Shown in pieces: positions 8,091 through 17,341 of a DNA stretch of 64,000 nucleotides. Source of the stretch: Deltaproteobacteria bacterium (GTDB lineage Bacteria > Myxococcota_A > UBA9160 > UBA6930); the NCBI GenBank assembly GCA_029261815.1, contig JAJDAQ010000097.1, forward strand, positions 1 through 64,000, in the 5' to 3' direction. The notes below the pieces were generated by a model. The model searched no databases, was not told the DNA's origin, and saw only the letters and a program-made list of their open reading frames with translations. Numbering within the stretch: position 1 is the first letter of the stretch; each line of letters starts with the position of its first letter. Made by a program: the position numbers and the translations under genes.

Positions 8091-9187
8091 CGCGAGACCT
8101 CGGAGCCGAGTCGGACGGCATCGACAGCACCGCTGCCCAGCCAAACCGCATGCTCGGATTCGGGAACAATCAAATGGCCAAGCTTGCGGTCGGGTGCCGG
8201 CGTCTTCCCGTAGAGATGCAATCGGGCACCGGGAATCTTCAAGACCGTTTCCGGGTCGGGAATGGACCCGATGAGGTTGACCATCGCGGTCGGTCTTACC
8301 GAGCGGGTACCGCCGAGGGGCCAGCCAACGATGGCACGAAGGTGGTTCTCGAACTGGCTGGTCTCGGCGCCTTCTTCCGTCGCGTGTCCCGAGTTGTGTA
8401 CGCGACACGCCATCTCGTTCACGATCCAGTGTCCGCCCACATCGAAAAACTCCACTGCGAGAACCCCGACATAGCCAAGCCGTTCGAGCACGGCCGACAC
8501 CAGTTCGCGCGCTGCGATCCCCGCCGGCGTATCGCGGTCTGCCGGGCTTGTCGCGGAAACACGGAGGATTCCGTTCCGATGATGATTCTCGATCGGATCC
8601 CAGAAGCGGATCTCGCCGTCGCCGCCGCGAACGGCGAGAAGCGACAGTTCCCGATCGAAATCGATCTCTTCCTCGAGCACGCAGGGGACCCGGTTCAGCT
8701 CGGCCCAAGCGGCATCGAGTCCCTCCGGCGTGCGGACGACGAGTTGCCCTTTGCCATCGTATCCCTCGAAGCGGGACTTCAGCCGAGCCCCACACGTCAC
8801 GGCCGATCGGGCGCGCGAAAGCGAACGCTCGTCTTCGATGAGATGGAACGGTGCAACCGGGGCGCCGAGGTCCGCAAAGAAGCGTTTCTCCCGGAAACGG
8901 TCCCCGGCGATCGCGAAGGCTGCTGGCGACGGGTGTACGGGGACACGATGCTCGACGGCATCGAGGATGCCCACCGGCGCGTGATCCATCTCCGCGGTAA
9001 CGACGTCGCAAGAGGACAGCAGCCCCGGCATCTCCGGGTCATCGAGCTCGGCGAGGATGTGATGTGCGACGCGCCCGGCCGGCGCGTTGGCGTGCGGGTC
9101 TACGATCCAGGGTTCGATCCCGATCCGATGCGCCGCCATCGCGAGCATGCGCGCCAGCTGACCTCCGCCGAGAATTCCCACCCTCAT
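8087..9187 (-). CDS. purK: N5-carboxyaminoimidazole ribonucleotide synthase PurK
   Basis: 366 residues of ATP-grasp enzyme. It starts [19 protein letters not shown], the standard PurK opening; [15 protein letters not shown] is the ATP-binding loop, followed by [16 protein letters not shown] and [24 protein letters not shown] near the metal site. PurK converts AIR, ATP and bicarbonate to N5-CAIR in de novo purine synthesis; PurE then makes CAIR. Both its start (with purE) and its stop (with fabI) are ATGA overlaps. Dependence on bicarbonate is notable because a bicarbonate transporter gene lies on the same strand 8 kb upstream. Confidence 0.96.
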   Translation of the reverse strand: MRVGILGGGQLARMLAMAAHRIGIEPWIVDPHANAPAGRVAHHILAELDDPEMPGLLSSCDVVTAEMDHAPVGILDAVEHRVPVHPSPAAFAIAGDRFREKRFFADLGAPVAPFHLIEDERSLSRARSAVTCGARLKSRFEGYDGKGQLVVRTPEGLDAAWAELNRVPCVLEEEIDFDRELSLLAVRGGDGEIRFWDPIENHHRNGILRVSATSPADRDTPAGIAARELVSAVLERLGYVGVLAVEFFDVGGHWIVNEMACRVHNSGHATEEGAETSQFENHLRAIVGWPLGGTRSVRPTAMVNLIGSIPDPETVLKIPGARLHLYGKTPAPDRKLGHLIVPESEHAVWLGSGAVDAVRLGSEVSR

Positions 9188-9768
9188 CGTGCCACCTCCA
9201 GCGTCGGCTGCGGCGAGGGCAACGGAGGCACCAGGGCGCCTTCATCCGAAGGGACGGTGGGATCGACGTGCTGGAGCACGCGCGCGGTCTGCTCGGAGCG
9301 GAACTGGAGCAGCGCCTTGCGGACACCCGCGTCCTGCACAGCAATCATCGAAGCCGCGAGCAACGCGGCATTGGCGGCCCCTGCGTTTCCGATCGCGAGC
9401 GTTCCGACCGGAATCCCGCGAGGCATCTGCGCGATCGACAAGAGTGAGTCCATGCCAGACAGTGCTTTGCTCTGCACCGGAACGCCGAGGACGGGGAGCC
9501 AGGTCTTCGCCGCCATCATGCCCGGAAGGTGTGCGGCGCCTCCCGCCCCCGCGATGATGATCTCGAGCCCGCGGTCTGCCGCCGACTCTGCGTACTTGAA
9601 CAAGGCGTCTGGTGTTCGGTGAGCGGAGACGATCCGCGCCTCATGGCTGATGCCCAGATCGTCCAGGATCTCGGCGCTGTGACGCATGGTCGCCCAGTCC
9701 GACTGGGATCCCATGACGATTCCAACGCGGATGCGCCGACTCGCTTCATCGGTGGCCGCTGTCTCCAC
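9184..9768 (-). CDS. purE: N5-carboxyaminoimidazole ribonucleotide mutase PurE
   Basis: 194 residues from a GTG start preceded by AAGGAA; no ATG lies before the conserved core. [17 protein letters not shown] and [13 protein letters not shown] are the PurE substrate-binding motifs, and [17 protein letters not shown] follows. It converts N5-CAIR to CAIR. About 30 extra C-terminal residues ([16 protein letters not shown]) lie beyond the normal end and are low-complexity. It is the first gene of purE-purK-fabI, separated from the upstream Usp gene by only 46 nt, so read-through is possible. Confidence 0.96.
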   Translation of the reverse strand: METAATDEASRRIRVGIVMGSQSDWATMRHSAEILDDLGISHEARIVSAHRTPDALFKYAESAADRGLEIIIAGAGGAAHLPGMMAAKTWLPVLGVPVQSKALSGMDSLLSIAQMPRGIPVGTLAIGNAGAANAALLAASMIAVQDAGVRKALLQFRSEQTARVLQHVDPTVPSDEGALVPPLPSPQPTLEVAR

Positions 9769-9814
9769 TGTAGTTTCCTTCCTCTCTTGATCGGGGCCTG
9801 GCCCGCCTCGAGTG

Positions 9815-10759
9815 TTAGTCCGAAGCTCGGTCTTCGAGTTCGACGGGGGAGCGAAAGCCAGGAGGCTTCACGACAATCACGGAACAAGCGACGCTCCTGG
9901 CCAACGATTCCGCAGTCTCCCCAATAAGGAGTCCGGCGATTCCGGTCCTGCCAACGGATCCCATCACCAGATGCGTGATGTCGTTCGTCGCGACGAGCCG
10001 TGCGATGACATCCTTGGGTAGGCCGCGAATCAGGCGGACATCGGCGGCGTCCGTGAGGTCGCGATGTGCCGCGAGGACCTCGTCGAGATCACTCGAAACT
10101 TCGTGCCGAGCGGATTCGACGTATTCGGCCAGCTCGTCGGGCTTCATGTGGCCCCGGAGCAGCATTTCGCCCGCGGCGAGCCAGGCGGTTCCGATGGTGA
10201 ACGCACCGTCCGGACCTGCGATCGAAGCGGCCAGTTCCAGGACTCGGCTCGCGACCTCGCGTCGTACTTCTCCGACGTCGGGGTCGACCGCGGCGAGGAC
10301 ACGCCGGCCTTCGCGCGGCGGTTCCGCGCCGACGATCCAGACGGGGCAGGGGCACTTTCGAATCAGGTGCAGCGCAGTCGAGCCGAAGCGAAGGCCTCGC
10401 GGCGCGTCACTTCCTTCTGCGGCCTTGACCACGAGGTCATGGCCGTGTTCGATCGCCTTTCGCGTGACCTCGAGCCAGGGTGTTCCCCACAACAAGTCGA
10501 CATCGACTTCGATTCGCTCATCGCGCAGCGCTTGGACCTCGGATTCGATGATCTCGCGTTGGCACCGCTCCAGGAGTTCCTGGACGTCTTCGCTCGATCC
10601 GGAGGCGCGCTTGAAGCGCGTCCGAAACGGTGTGGGTTCGAGGACCCGAACCACTCGCAAGCGTGCGCCGTGTTCCACGGCCAGCACGCCGGCGTGGCGG
10701 ATCGCTGTACCCGCCTCATCGTGCAGGGCGGCATACGCCAGGATGTTCTGGAAGCGCAT
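9815..10759 (-). CDS. tandem universal stress protein (two Usp domains)
   Basis: 314 residues with two Usp domains (about 1-150 and 155-300). The second retains the ATP-binding signature G-x2-G-x9-G-(S/T), seen in [19 protein letters not shown]; the first has the degenerate form [11 protein letters not shown]. Layout is UspE-like. Such proteins bind nucleotides and support survival under starvation and stress. The start overlaps the TerB-like gene stop as TGATG, making a two-gene operon just downstream of the mrp operon. Its molecular target is unknown. Confidence 0.88.
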   Translation of the reverse strand: MRFQNILAYAALHDEAGTAIRHAGVLAVEHGARLRVVRVLEPTPFRTRFKRASGSSEDVQELLERCQREIIESEVQALRDERIEVDVDLLWGTPWLEVTRKAIEHGHDLVVKAAEGSDAPRGLRFGSTALHLIRKCPCPVWIVGAEPPREGRRVLAAVDPDVGEVRREVASRVLELAASIAGPDGAFTIGTAWLAAGEMLLRGHMKPDELAEYVESARHEVSSDLDEVLAAHRDLTDAADVRLIRGLPKDVIARLVATNDITHLVMGSVGRTGIAGLLIGETAESLARSVACSVIVVKPPGFRSPVELEDRASD

Positions 10760-11313
10760 CAGGTTGGCCTCGGGACGCCAAGGGCATCCGCGACCTGGTC
10801 GATCCGCTGCTGCTCGCTCTTGGAGATCGCGCCGAGGCCCAGCCATCCTCCGGCGGTCGCACCGACTTCGGCACTGCCAGAAACGATCCGCGCCGCCTGC
10901 TGAACGAAATCCGACTGGTCGCGCCATTCGCCCGCACAGTCGAGCCAAGCCTCGAAGAGTTCGGGTTCCGGCTTCCGGCGAAGCCAGAGTTCGAGCTGGG
11001 CATGGCAGGGCCGCCCCAGTTCGAGGCCGAACCGCGTGGCCAGGGCGATTACCCGCCAACGCTCCTCGGTGTCGACCGCACCGTCGGCCCACGCGACTCC
11101 GACGAAGGGGAGGGCCTGGAAGGCACTTGCCGTCTCGGCTCGGATGCCGAGCGCGACGAGCATCCGGAGCCGTCGCGGATCGCGGATCTCGAGTTCCTCC
11201 GAGAGATCTTGCCATTCGGCCGGCGCCGCATCCGGTTGCCCGACGCAGTCGAGTTGGCTCTGGAGCCGGGTCTCGAGCGCGGATCGAACCATCTGCACGG
11301 GATTCGTCGACAT
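10759..11313 (-). CDS. TerB-like domain protein of unknown function
   Basis: 184 residues. Start chosen at the ATG 5 nt after a strong AAGGAGGTGT; an earlier in-frame start lacks this. The segment FVGVAWADGAVDTEER resembles the acidic metal-binding loop of TerB/DjlA-type helical domains (A-W-A-D-G-x-x-D-x-x-E), within an all-helical protein. TerB-like domains occur in tellurite-resistance and envelope-stress loci; no specific role can be given. It is translationally coupled (TGATG) to the tandem Usp gene and is preceded by a 92-nt AT-rich spacer after mrpG that may hold its promoter. Confidence 0.6.
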   Translation of the reverse strand: MSTNPVQMVRSALETRLQSQLDCVGQPDAAPAEWQDLSEELEIRDPRRLRMLVALGIRAETASAFQALPFVGVAWADGAVDTEERWRVIALATRFGLELGRPCHAQLELWLRRKPEPELFEAWLDCAGEWRDQSDFVQQAARIVSGSAEVGATAGGWLGLGAISKSEQQRIDQVADALGVPRPT

Positions 11314-11405
11314 GGGACACCTCCTTCGCAAGAAGGAAAGTAGGCCCCGGCCGAACCTCTGGAAAATAGATAATTAGGGCTGACCAATTCGATAAATACG
11401 AATCG

Positions 11406-11738
11406 TCAAAGGAGGAGGTCCGGGTCGTCGAGGTCGTCGCGAACCGTGCTCGGACAGCGCGGGACGCCGGCGCGATAGGCGGCATGGGTCAGCCGGTGGG
11501 CAGCGACGGGGGCCGTCAGAAGGAAGAACAGGACGATCAGTACCGCCCGCGCGGTGATGCCCAACTCGCCGACGTGGATGGCGACCGCCGCGACGATCAA
11601 GCTGACACCCAGCGTTGCGGGCTTCGTGCAGGCATGCATGCGCGTGTAGAGATCGGGAAGACGAAGCAGTCCGATGCACGCGACCAGGATCATTGCCGCG
11701 CCGGAAAGCGCGAGGAGAGCCGCAACCGTGTCCATCAT
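11406..11738 (-). CDS. mrpG: Mrp Na+/H+ antiporter subunit G
   Basis: 110 residues with three membrane helices. LLRLPDLYTRMHACTKPATLGV is the hallmark of MnhG/MrpG/PhaG. It is a small accessory subunit of the multisubunit cation/proton antiporter in the inner membrane. The start overlaps the mrpF stop by 4 nt; a second ATG three nt downstream is an equal alternative. Last gene of the mrp operon. Confidence 0.94.
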   Translation of the reverse strand: MMDTVAALLALSGAAMILVACIGLLRLPDLYTRMHACTKPATLGVSLIVAAVAIHVGELGITARAVLIVLFFLLTAPVAAHRLTHAAYRAGVPRCPSTVRDDLDDPDLLL

Positions 11739-12013
11739 TTCGGCTCTCCGTGTTCGATCGCGAAGCTGAGCGCGACCGTGCCCAGGAACGAAACCAGCGC
11801 GACGGCCATCGAGATGTCGATGAAGACCCCGAGCCCCGTTCGCATTGCGTAGAGCAGGGCCGCTGCGACCGTCGTGGATGCCATCACCTCGAGTGCTGCG
11901 ACGCGATCCGCGAGGCTCGGTCCAATGGCGAGCCGAACGAAGGCCGCTGCAAGGGCCAGCGCGAGCAGTCCCAAGGCACCCTGGGTCGCCAGATCAATGA
12001 CGGTCGAAGTCAT
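11735..12013 (-). CDS. mrpF: Mrp Na+/H+ antiporter subunit F
   Basis: 92 residues, three membrane helices. The internal segment RLAIGPSLADRVAALEVM contains the G-P-s-x-a-D-R-v-x-x-l motif typical of MrpF/MnhF. The ATG overlaps the mrpE stop as ATGA and has GGAG 8 nt upstream. Small membrane subunit of the antiporter; the order E-F-G matches the canonical operon. Confidence 0.93.
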   Translation of the reverse strand: MTSTVIDLATQGALGLLALALAAAFVRLAIGPSLADRVAALEVMASTTVAAALLYAMRTGLGVFIDISMAVALVSFLGTVALSFAIEHGEPK

Positions 12014-12480
12014 CGCAACAACTCCAGGATGCGGCGCTCGAAGCCATCCTTGATCTCCCGTCGGCACGTCGCGACGTCATCCAGGAACATCACATGAACG
12101 AAGAGCGTGCGGCGGTCGGCAGAGACATCGAGGCTGATGCTCCCCGGCGTCAGACTGATCACGTTCGCCAGCATCGTGATCTCGATGTCGGTTTCCGCGT
12201 CGAGGGGGACGGCCACGATCCCGGGCCGTGCGCGCTGGGCGGGCGTGACGATGTCCGCGGTCACGCGGAAGCTCGCGATGACGAGTTGCCCGATGAAGAA
12301 CGCGGCGAACTCGACCGAGCGCAACACCTTACGCGAATAACGTTCCGAGGATTGTTGAGGCGCGATCGCAAGGATCGCAAAGCCCAGGCCGAACCCCGCG
12401 ACGAGATTCGTGAGCGAGAACTCACCGAGCGCCGCTGCCCAGACACCCGCAAGGACGAGATTGCCAGCAAACGGGATCAT
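12010..12480 (-). CDS. mrpE: Mrp Na+/H+ antiporter subunit E
   Basis: 156 residues from MIPFAGNLVLAG, whose ATG overlaps the mrpD stop; the frame is open further upstream inside mrpD. After two N-terminal membrane helices a cytosolic region carries ITMLANVISLTPGSISLDVS, the conserved MrpE/MnhE motif (l-a-N-x-i-x-l-T-P-G-T/S). It belongs to the antiporter complex and is thought to help assembly. Normal length for the family. Confidence 0.94.
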   Translation of the reverse strand: MIPFAGNLVLAGVWAAALGEFSLTNLVAGFGLGFAILAIAPQQSSERYSRKVLRSVEFAAFFIGQLVIASFRVTADIVTPAQRARPGIVAVPLDAETDIEITMLANVISLTPGSISLDVSADRRTLFVHVMFLDDVATCRREIKDGFERRILELLR

Positions 12481-13967
12481 GTTGGGTCTCCCAGGACGGC
12501 GTTCAGGTACTCCTGCGGGTCGGCGAGCTGTTCCGCGGTCGCCAGCGCGAACGACCAGAGGGCTTCCGCTCCGACGCCTAGCGTGATCGTGACGACGGCC
12601 AGCATCGCACACGCCACCAAGGCTGCGCGCGGAAGGGGCTCGTCGAGGTGCGTTTCAGCCGGCGCGGGTTTCCAGAAGGCCTCGATCCAGATCTTGGCCA
12701 TCGAATAGATCGTGAGTAGACCCACGACAACGGCAAAGGTGACCGCGACGATCGCGTCTGCCTCGAGCGCCGAGCGGATCAGGAAGAACTTGGCGAAGAA
12801 ACCCGAGAAAGGGGGAACACCTGCCAGGGACAGGGCCGGGATCGCGAATAGCATCGTGAGGCCCAAACGTCGCTGGGAAAGTCCACCGATCTGGTCGAGC
12901 TGCTCACTTCCGCCCGCACGGGCGATCAGGCCACCGACGAGAAACAGATTGGTCTTCGTCACGATGTGATGGACGATGTAGAAGACCGCGCTCGCGAGCC
13001 CCAGCGTCGTGACGAGCGCGAGCGCGAGCACCATGTATCCGATCTGGCTCACGATGTGGAAGGAGAGGATACGGCGGACATGTGCCTGGGAGGCTGCCGC
13101 CAGGACGCCGCTGGCCATCGTGGCTGCGGCCACGGCGAGCAGGCCCGGTGCCAGGCCCAGGGCTTCCAGCGGGAAGACCAACGTGAACACTCGGAGCAAT
13201 GCGTAGACGCCCACCTTGGTGAGGAGTCCGGCAAACAGCGCGGACACCGCGAAGCTGGCGTTGGGGTAGGCGGCCGGCAGCCAGAAGAACACGGGGAATA
13301 CCCCGGCCTTGATTCCGAAAGCGATGAGCAACAGCAGCGCGGCGGGTCGGGCCGCGTCGAGCGCAGCCGGGTCGCCGAGCTTCAGCGACAGGTCCGCAAA
13401 GTTCAGGGTGCCGACCTGGCCATAGAGGAAGCCGACGCCGATGAGGAAGAACGCGGACGCCAAGAGGTTGAGAGCCACGTAGGTGATGCTGCTCGTGAGC
13501 GCTGCGCGGCCCGATCCGAGCGCGAGCAGTACGAACGACGCCAGCAGCATCACTTCGAACCAGACGTAGAGGTTGAATAGATCCCCCGCCACGAACGCGC
13601 CGCACACCCCCAGAAGGAGCACGTGTACGAAGGGGTAGAAACCGGCAGTGACGACGTCGTCGGGAATCTCGGCCGTGGAGTAGAGCACAACCGTAAACGC
13701 GACCAGTCCCGTTGCCGCCACCATCGCTGCCGAAAGCCGATCTGCTGCAAGTGTGATCCCGAAGGGTGCCGGCCAATCGCCGATCTGGACGGCGATCACG
13801 CCTTCCACGAAGACGCTCGCCAGCAGCCCCATGGCCGCCACGAACAGCCCAAAGGCGCCCAGCAACCCCACGGTTCGCTGGTAGCCCGGCCGGCGAGGGC
13901 CCAACGCGCCAAACAATGCGGCGACGAGCGGAACCAGGATGGGCGCGACCACGACGCTGGCGTTCAC
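12477..13967 (-). CDS. mrpD: Mrp Na+/H+ antiporter subunit D (NuoN/NuoM-like)
   Basis: 496 residues from a GTG that overlaps the mrpC stop as GTGA. It is a polytopic protein of the complex I NuoL/M/N family: about 14 membrane helices, GVCGAFVAGDLFNLYVWFE around the conserved Glu, FGIKAGVFPVFFWLPAAYP with the essential Lys, and SFHIVSQIGYMVLALAL. MrpD is one of the two proton-translocating subunits. The adjacent genes are complete, so the antiporter should be functional. Confidence 0.95.
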   Translation of the reverse strand: MNASVVVAPILVPLVAALFGALGPRRPGYQRTVGLLGAFGLFVAAMGLLASVFVEGVIAVQIGDWPAPFGITLAADRLSAAMVAATGLVAFTVVLYSTAEIPDDVVTAGFYPFVHVLLLGVCGAFVAGDLFNLYVWFEVMLLASFVLLALGSGRAALTSSITYVALNLLASAFFLIGVGFLYGQVGTLNFADLSLKLGDPAALDAARPAALLLLIAFGIKAGVFPVFFWLPAAYPNASFAVSALFAGLLTKVGVYALLRVFTLVFPLEALGLAPGLLAVAAATMASGVLAAASQAHVRRILSFHIVSQIGYMVLALALVTTLGLASAVFYIVHHIVTKTNLFLVGGLIARAGGSEQLDQIGGLSQRRLGLTMLFAIPALSLAGVPPFSGFFAKFFLIRSALEADAIVAVTFAVVVGLLTIYSMAKIWIEAFWKPAPAETHLDEPLPRAALVACAMLAVVTITLGVGAEALWSFALATAEQLADPQEYLNAVLGDPT

Positions 13968-14311
13968 TGGCTTTCGCCCCCGTACGCGTCGAGATCGTCG
14001 GTGTTCGCGGCGTCGCCGGCACACACAGCCAGGACGAGCGCGAACGCCAGGATCGCGAAGGCGATGACGATGGCTGTCAAGACCAATGCCTGGGGGAGTG
14101 GGTCCGCGGCGCCGGCTGCCGGAGCCAGTGCGCCCTCTGCAACGAGGGGTGGCGCCGCAACTGCGAGTCCTCCGCCGACGAAGATCAGGAGATGGCTCGC
14201 GTGCCCGAGCAAGGCGAGTCCGAGCAGGAGCGACCAGAGGCTTCCTCGGAGCAGCCAGAGCACGGCGATCCCAAACGTCGTGCCGATTGCGAGCGCCAGC
14301 AGGACGTTCAC
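13964..14311 (-). CDS. mrpC: Mrp Na+/H+ antiporter subunit C (NuoK-like)
   Basis: 115 residues from a GTG overlapping the mrpB stop (GTGA). Three membrane helices; the segment [21 protein letters not shown] contains the [14 protein letters not shown] motif that defines MrpC/MnhC, a NuoK homologue. Inner-membrane subunit coupling MrpA and MrpD. Small genes of this kind are easily missed because the open frame extends far upstream of the true start. Confidence 0.95.
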   Translation of the reverse strand: MNVLLALAIGTTFGIAVLWLLRGSLWSLLLGLALLGHASHLLIFVGGGLAVAAPPLVAEGALAPAAGAADPLPQALVLTAIVIAFAILAFALVLAVCAGDAANTDDLDAYGGESQ

Positions 14312-14721
14312 TTCGTCTCCTCGATGAGGGTCAGGAGAAAAGCCAAGACGACGCCTATGACGGAGAGGTAGACACCGAGGTCGAATAGCAACGGGGTTCC
14401 GACGACCGGAGATTCTCCAGGACTCGCCGCCCACCAGATCCCCGTCAGGAAGGGTTCGCCAAGGAACCATCCGACTGCGCCGCTGAGCGTCGCCACGGCG
14501 ACGCCGCAAACGGCGAGCCGCTCCGGCGCGAGCCGAAGACGCTCTCTTGCGCTCGGGGCACCTTCGGCCAGCGCAATCAGCACGAAGGCCGTGGCCGCGA
14601 CGAGGCCACCGACGAAGCCGCCGCCAGGCTCGTGATGGCCGCGCCATAGGAGGAACACCGAAAACAGCAAAAGCAGCGGGAAGAGGTATCTCGAGGCGGT
14701 TCGCAGGATCAGCAGGCTCAC
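14308..14721 (-). CDS. mrpB: Mrp Na+/H+ antiporter subunit B
   Basis: 137 residues from a GTG start overlapping the mrpA stop (GTGA). Four membrane helices; [20 protein letters not shown] is the canonical MrpB/MnhB motif and [19 protein letters not shown] follows near the C terminus. Normal full length. Together with the C-terminal domain of MrpA it forms part of the putative Na+ path in the antiporter. Confidence 0.95.
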   Translation of the reverse strand: MSLLILRTASRYLFPLLLLFSVFLLWRGHHEPGGGFVGGLVAATAFVLIALAEGAPSARERLRLAPERLAVCGVAVATLSGAVGWFLGEPFLTGIWWAASPGESPVVGTPLLFDLGVYLSVIGVVLAFLLTLIEETK

Positions 14722-17030
14722 GGCGCGATTCCGCCCGTGGACGTCGCGCGTCGTCGTGCGAGCAGCGACACCGCGCCCAGGGCCGCCACCGTGAGCACCA
14801 CGATCTCTCCCAGGGTGTCGAGTGACCGGAAGTCCACCAGGATCACGTTGACGATGTTTCGGCCGTGCGCGAGCGCGACACTGTTCAACTCGAAATACGC
14901 CGAAGTCGGTTCTAGGAGGCCAGGCTGGGATGCCAACAAGGACAATCCGGCCATCAACACGCCGCCTATCGTTGCGAGTACGATCGCGCTCGGGCGGTGG
15001 CTTCCCATGGTTTGGGTCTTGGCGCGTGGAAGAAGCCGAACCACGAGCGCGAAGAGGACGACCGTCAGCACTTCGACCACGAGCTGGGTCAGCGCAAGAT
15101 CCGGAGCGCTGTAGACCAGGAAGACCAGCGATACACCGACGCCCACGGCTCCGAGCGCTGCAACGGCAGCGAGTGGCGTCGGAGCGCGGAGCGTGATGAG
15201 CGAGCCCCCCATGACGAGAAGGCCCGCGGCGAGTGCGACGATCTCAAACGGCGCGATCTCGTGGACAGCGCCCACAATCGTGCCCCAGGGCAGGCCGACC
15301 GCGATGACGGCGAGCGCGGCTGCGAGCGTCGTGGCGACATAGCGTCGTGGCGAGCCGTTCTGGAGCTGGCTTGTCTGCCAGCGTGCTCCCTGAAGAAGGA
15401 CGCGCCAGCCCGCATCCCAAATGGCGCTCGGACCGGTGGCGACCCAGGGCGCGAAACGCCCAACCCACGGGACGACGCGCGCACGGTTCGTGAACACCAA
15501 GGCGCCCAGCGCGAGCGTTGCCGCGCTCGCTGCGAGGATCGGAGTAAAGCCGTGCCAGAGCGAAAGGCCCGTCGGAGCCGCCGATTGATTGATTGCAAGC
15601 GCTGCCGGTGCGATCCAGAACCGTTCGGCGGGTCCGACCAGCATCCCGGCGACGAGACCTAGCGTCCCGAGCGCGACCGGCGCGGCCTGCATCGGGATCG
15701 GCAGCGCGCGGAGAACCGGGGTTGCGCCTCTGCCCGAATCCCAGAACGGCTGGACGCCGGACCGGAGGGCCGCAAAGACCAGGCACACGGCCGACGCGAC
15801 GGTGAGGCTGCCGAGCAGACCCGCCCAGCGAGGCGCCTCGAAGACGGCTTCATAGGCCGTCTCCTTTGCGAGGAAGCCGAACAGTGGCGGAGCGCCGCCC
15901 ATGGATACGGCTGCGATGATTCCGGCCGCCGCCGTGGCCGGAAGTGCGCCGCGAAGACCACGCAGGGCCGTGAGAGAGCGGGTCCCGGTCGCGTGGTCGA
16001 TGTTTCCGGCGATCAGGAACAGCGTGGCCTTGTAAAGCGCGTGCGCCATCCACGTGACCACAAAAGCACGAGCGGCGATGGGCGTTCCCAGCCCAAGGAG
16101 GAGTGTCAGGAGGCCGAGCACACTGAGCGTCGAGTACGCGAGCAATCGCTTCAGGTCATCTTGCGCAACGGCCGCGGTGGCACCGAGGACCATCGTCGTT
16201 GCTCCTATGCCGACAAATATCGCGAACCATGCGTCGGTTCCGCCGAGGACCGGGGAGAAGCGCGCGAGCAGGAACACGCCCGCTTTGACCATCGTGGCCG
16301 AGTGCAGGTAGGCGCTGATGGGTGTTGGCGCTTTCATCGCGCCGGGAAGCCAGAAGTGCAGCGGGAACTGTGCTGACTTCGCGAATGCGCCCGCCAGGAT
16401 GCACCCGAGGATCCAAGGGTAGGCCGCATGCGCGCGGAGCAGGTCACCCGAAGCGACGATCGTCGAGATCGAAGTGGTTCCGGCGACGACGGAGATCGCT
16501 ACGAAGCCCGTGAGCAATGCGAGTCCACCTGTCGCGGTGACGAGCAAGGCTCGGCGAGCTGCAACCCGGGCCGCCTCCGTCTGGTGGTCGAACCCGACGA
16601 GCAGGAAGGATGAAACCGTCGTTAGTTCCCAGCAGAGGAACAGGACGACGAGGTCGTCCGCGGTCGCGATCCCGAGCATGGCCGCCATGAAAACGAACAG
16701 GGCGCCGTGCAGCCTCGGGAGACGAGCGTCCCCTGAGTACGCAGCCGCCGAGTAGGCGACGACGGCGGTCCCGATACCGGCAATCAGCCCGACAAAAAGG
16801 TTGCCGAGCGGATCCAACCGGAACGCCCAGGCGATTCCGGCACTCGGAACCCAGGGCGCGTGGAACTGGACGACTTCACCTGCGGCGAGAAGCGATTGCT
16901 GCCAAATCGAAACCGCAGCGATCGCTGCCGGAACGGCGCTGGCGATCAGCGGTACCCGACCGTTCCACCAACGCCCGAGGGCGGGTATCAAGCACCCGGC
17001 GGCGACCAGGCAAGGAATGACCCAATGCAT
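14718..17030 (-). CDS. mrpA: Mrp Na+/H+ antiporter subunit A (NuoL-like)
   Basis: 770 residues with about 20 membrane helices. The NuoL-like core has [20 protein letters not shown] with the conserved Glu, [21 protein letters not shown] with the essential Lys, and [19 protein letters not shown]. The C-terminal section ([20 protein letters not shown], then [20 protein letters not shown]) is the MbhD/MbhE-like part normally fused in MrpA. The start directly abuts the stop of the sbtB-like gene with no spacer. The operon order sbtA-sbtB-mrpABCDEFG links Na+ extrusion with Na+-coupled bicarbonate uptake. Confidence 0.95.
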   Translation of the reverse strand: MHWVIPCLVAAGCLIPALGRWWNGRVPLIASAVPAAIAAVSIWQQSLLAAGEVVQFHAPWVPSAGIAWAFRLDPLGNLFVGLIAGIGTAVVAYSAAAYSGDARLPRLHGALFVFMAAMLGIATADDLVVLFLCWELTTVSSFLLVGFDHQTEAARVAARRALLVTATGGLALLTGFVAISVVAGTTSISTIVASGDLLRAHAAYPWILGCILAGAFAKSAQFPLHFWLPGAMKAPTPISAYLHSATMVKAGVFLLARFSPVLGGTDAWFAIFVGIGATTMVLGATAAVAQDDLKRLLAYSTLSVLGLLTLLLGLGTPIAARAFVVTWMAHALYKATLFLIAGNIDHATGTRSLTALRGLRGALPATAAAGIIAAVSMGGAPPLFGFLAKETAYEAVFEAPRWAGLLGSLTVASAVCLVFAALRSGVQPFWDSGRGATPVLRALPIPMQAAPVALGTLGLVAGMLVGPAERFWIAPAALAINQSAAPTGLSLWHGFTPILAASAATLALGALVFTNRARVVPWVGRFAPWVATGPSAIWDAGWRVLLQGARWQTSQLQNGSPRRYVATTLAAALAVIAVGLPWGTIVGAVHEIAPFEIVALAAGLLVMGGSLITLRAPTPLAAVAALGAVGVGVSLVFLVYSAPDLALTQLVVEVLTVVLFALVVRLLPRAKTQTMGSHRPSAIVLATIGGVLMAGLSLLASQPGLLEPTSAYFELNSVALAHGRNIVNVILVDFRSLDTLGEIVVLTVAALGAVSLLARRRATSTGGIAP

Positions 17031-17333
17031 TCAGACGTACTTGTCCCCGCGAACGACGGTGACGTCTTCGACGAAAGCCACGATGGCATAGTGCTCGAAG
17101 TAGTTCTCGTTGAGCGTTTCGAGGATGCGGTCCGCTGCCTCGGGTGAGACAAGGGACTCGAGGCGAACATTGGCCCCCTCGACGTCGCCGACCCGTCGGC
17201 CCCGCGAGCCCTCGCCCCGGACCTCGCTACGCGTGAAACCCTTGGCGCCCGCTGCGCGGAGGTCGCGAACCAGGCGTTCCTCGAGGACGGCCTCCGCGAT
17301 GATCGTGATGAGCTTGACCTTCATCGTCAGCAT
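17031..17333 (-). CDS. sbtB: PII-like regulatory protein, SbtB type
   Basis: 100 residues from ATG, 4 nt after AGGAGG. The ferredoxin-like PII fold is apparent: MLTMKVKLITIIAEAVLEER, a T-loop region RSEVRGEGSRGRRVGDVEGA with several Arg and Gly, and FEHYAIVAFVEDVTVVRGDKY at the end. Location 8 nt after an SbtA transporter gene identifies it as SbtB-like; SbtB trimers bind adenine nucleotides and gate SbtA in cyanobacteria. It lacks the C-terminal Cys-containing R-loop of cyanobacterial SbtB. Because mrpA follows without a spacer, it may also sense nucleotides for the antiporter; that is inference. Confidence 0.82.
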   Translation of the reverse strand: MLTMKVKLITIIAEAVLEERLVRDLRAAGAKGFTRSEVRGEGSRGRRVGDVEGANVRLESLVSPEAADRILETLNENYFEHYAIVAFVEDVTVVRGDKYV

Positions 17334-17341
17334 GTCGCCTC

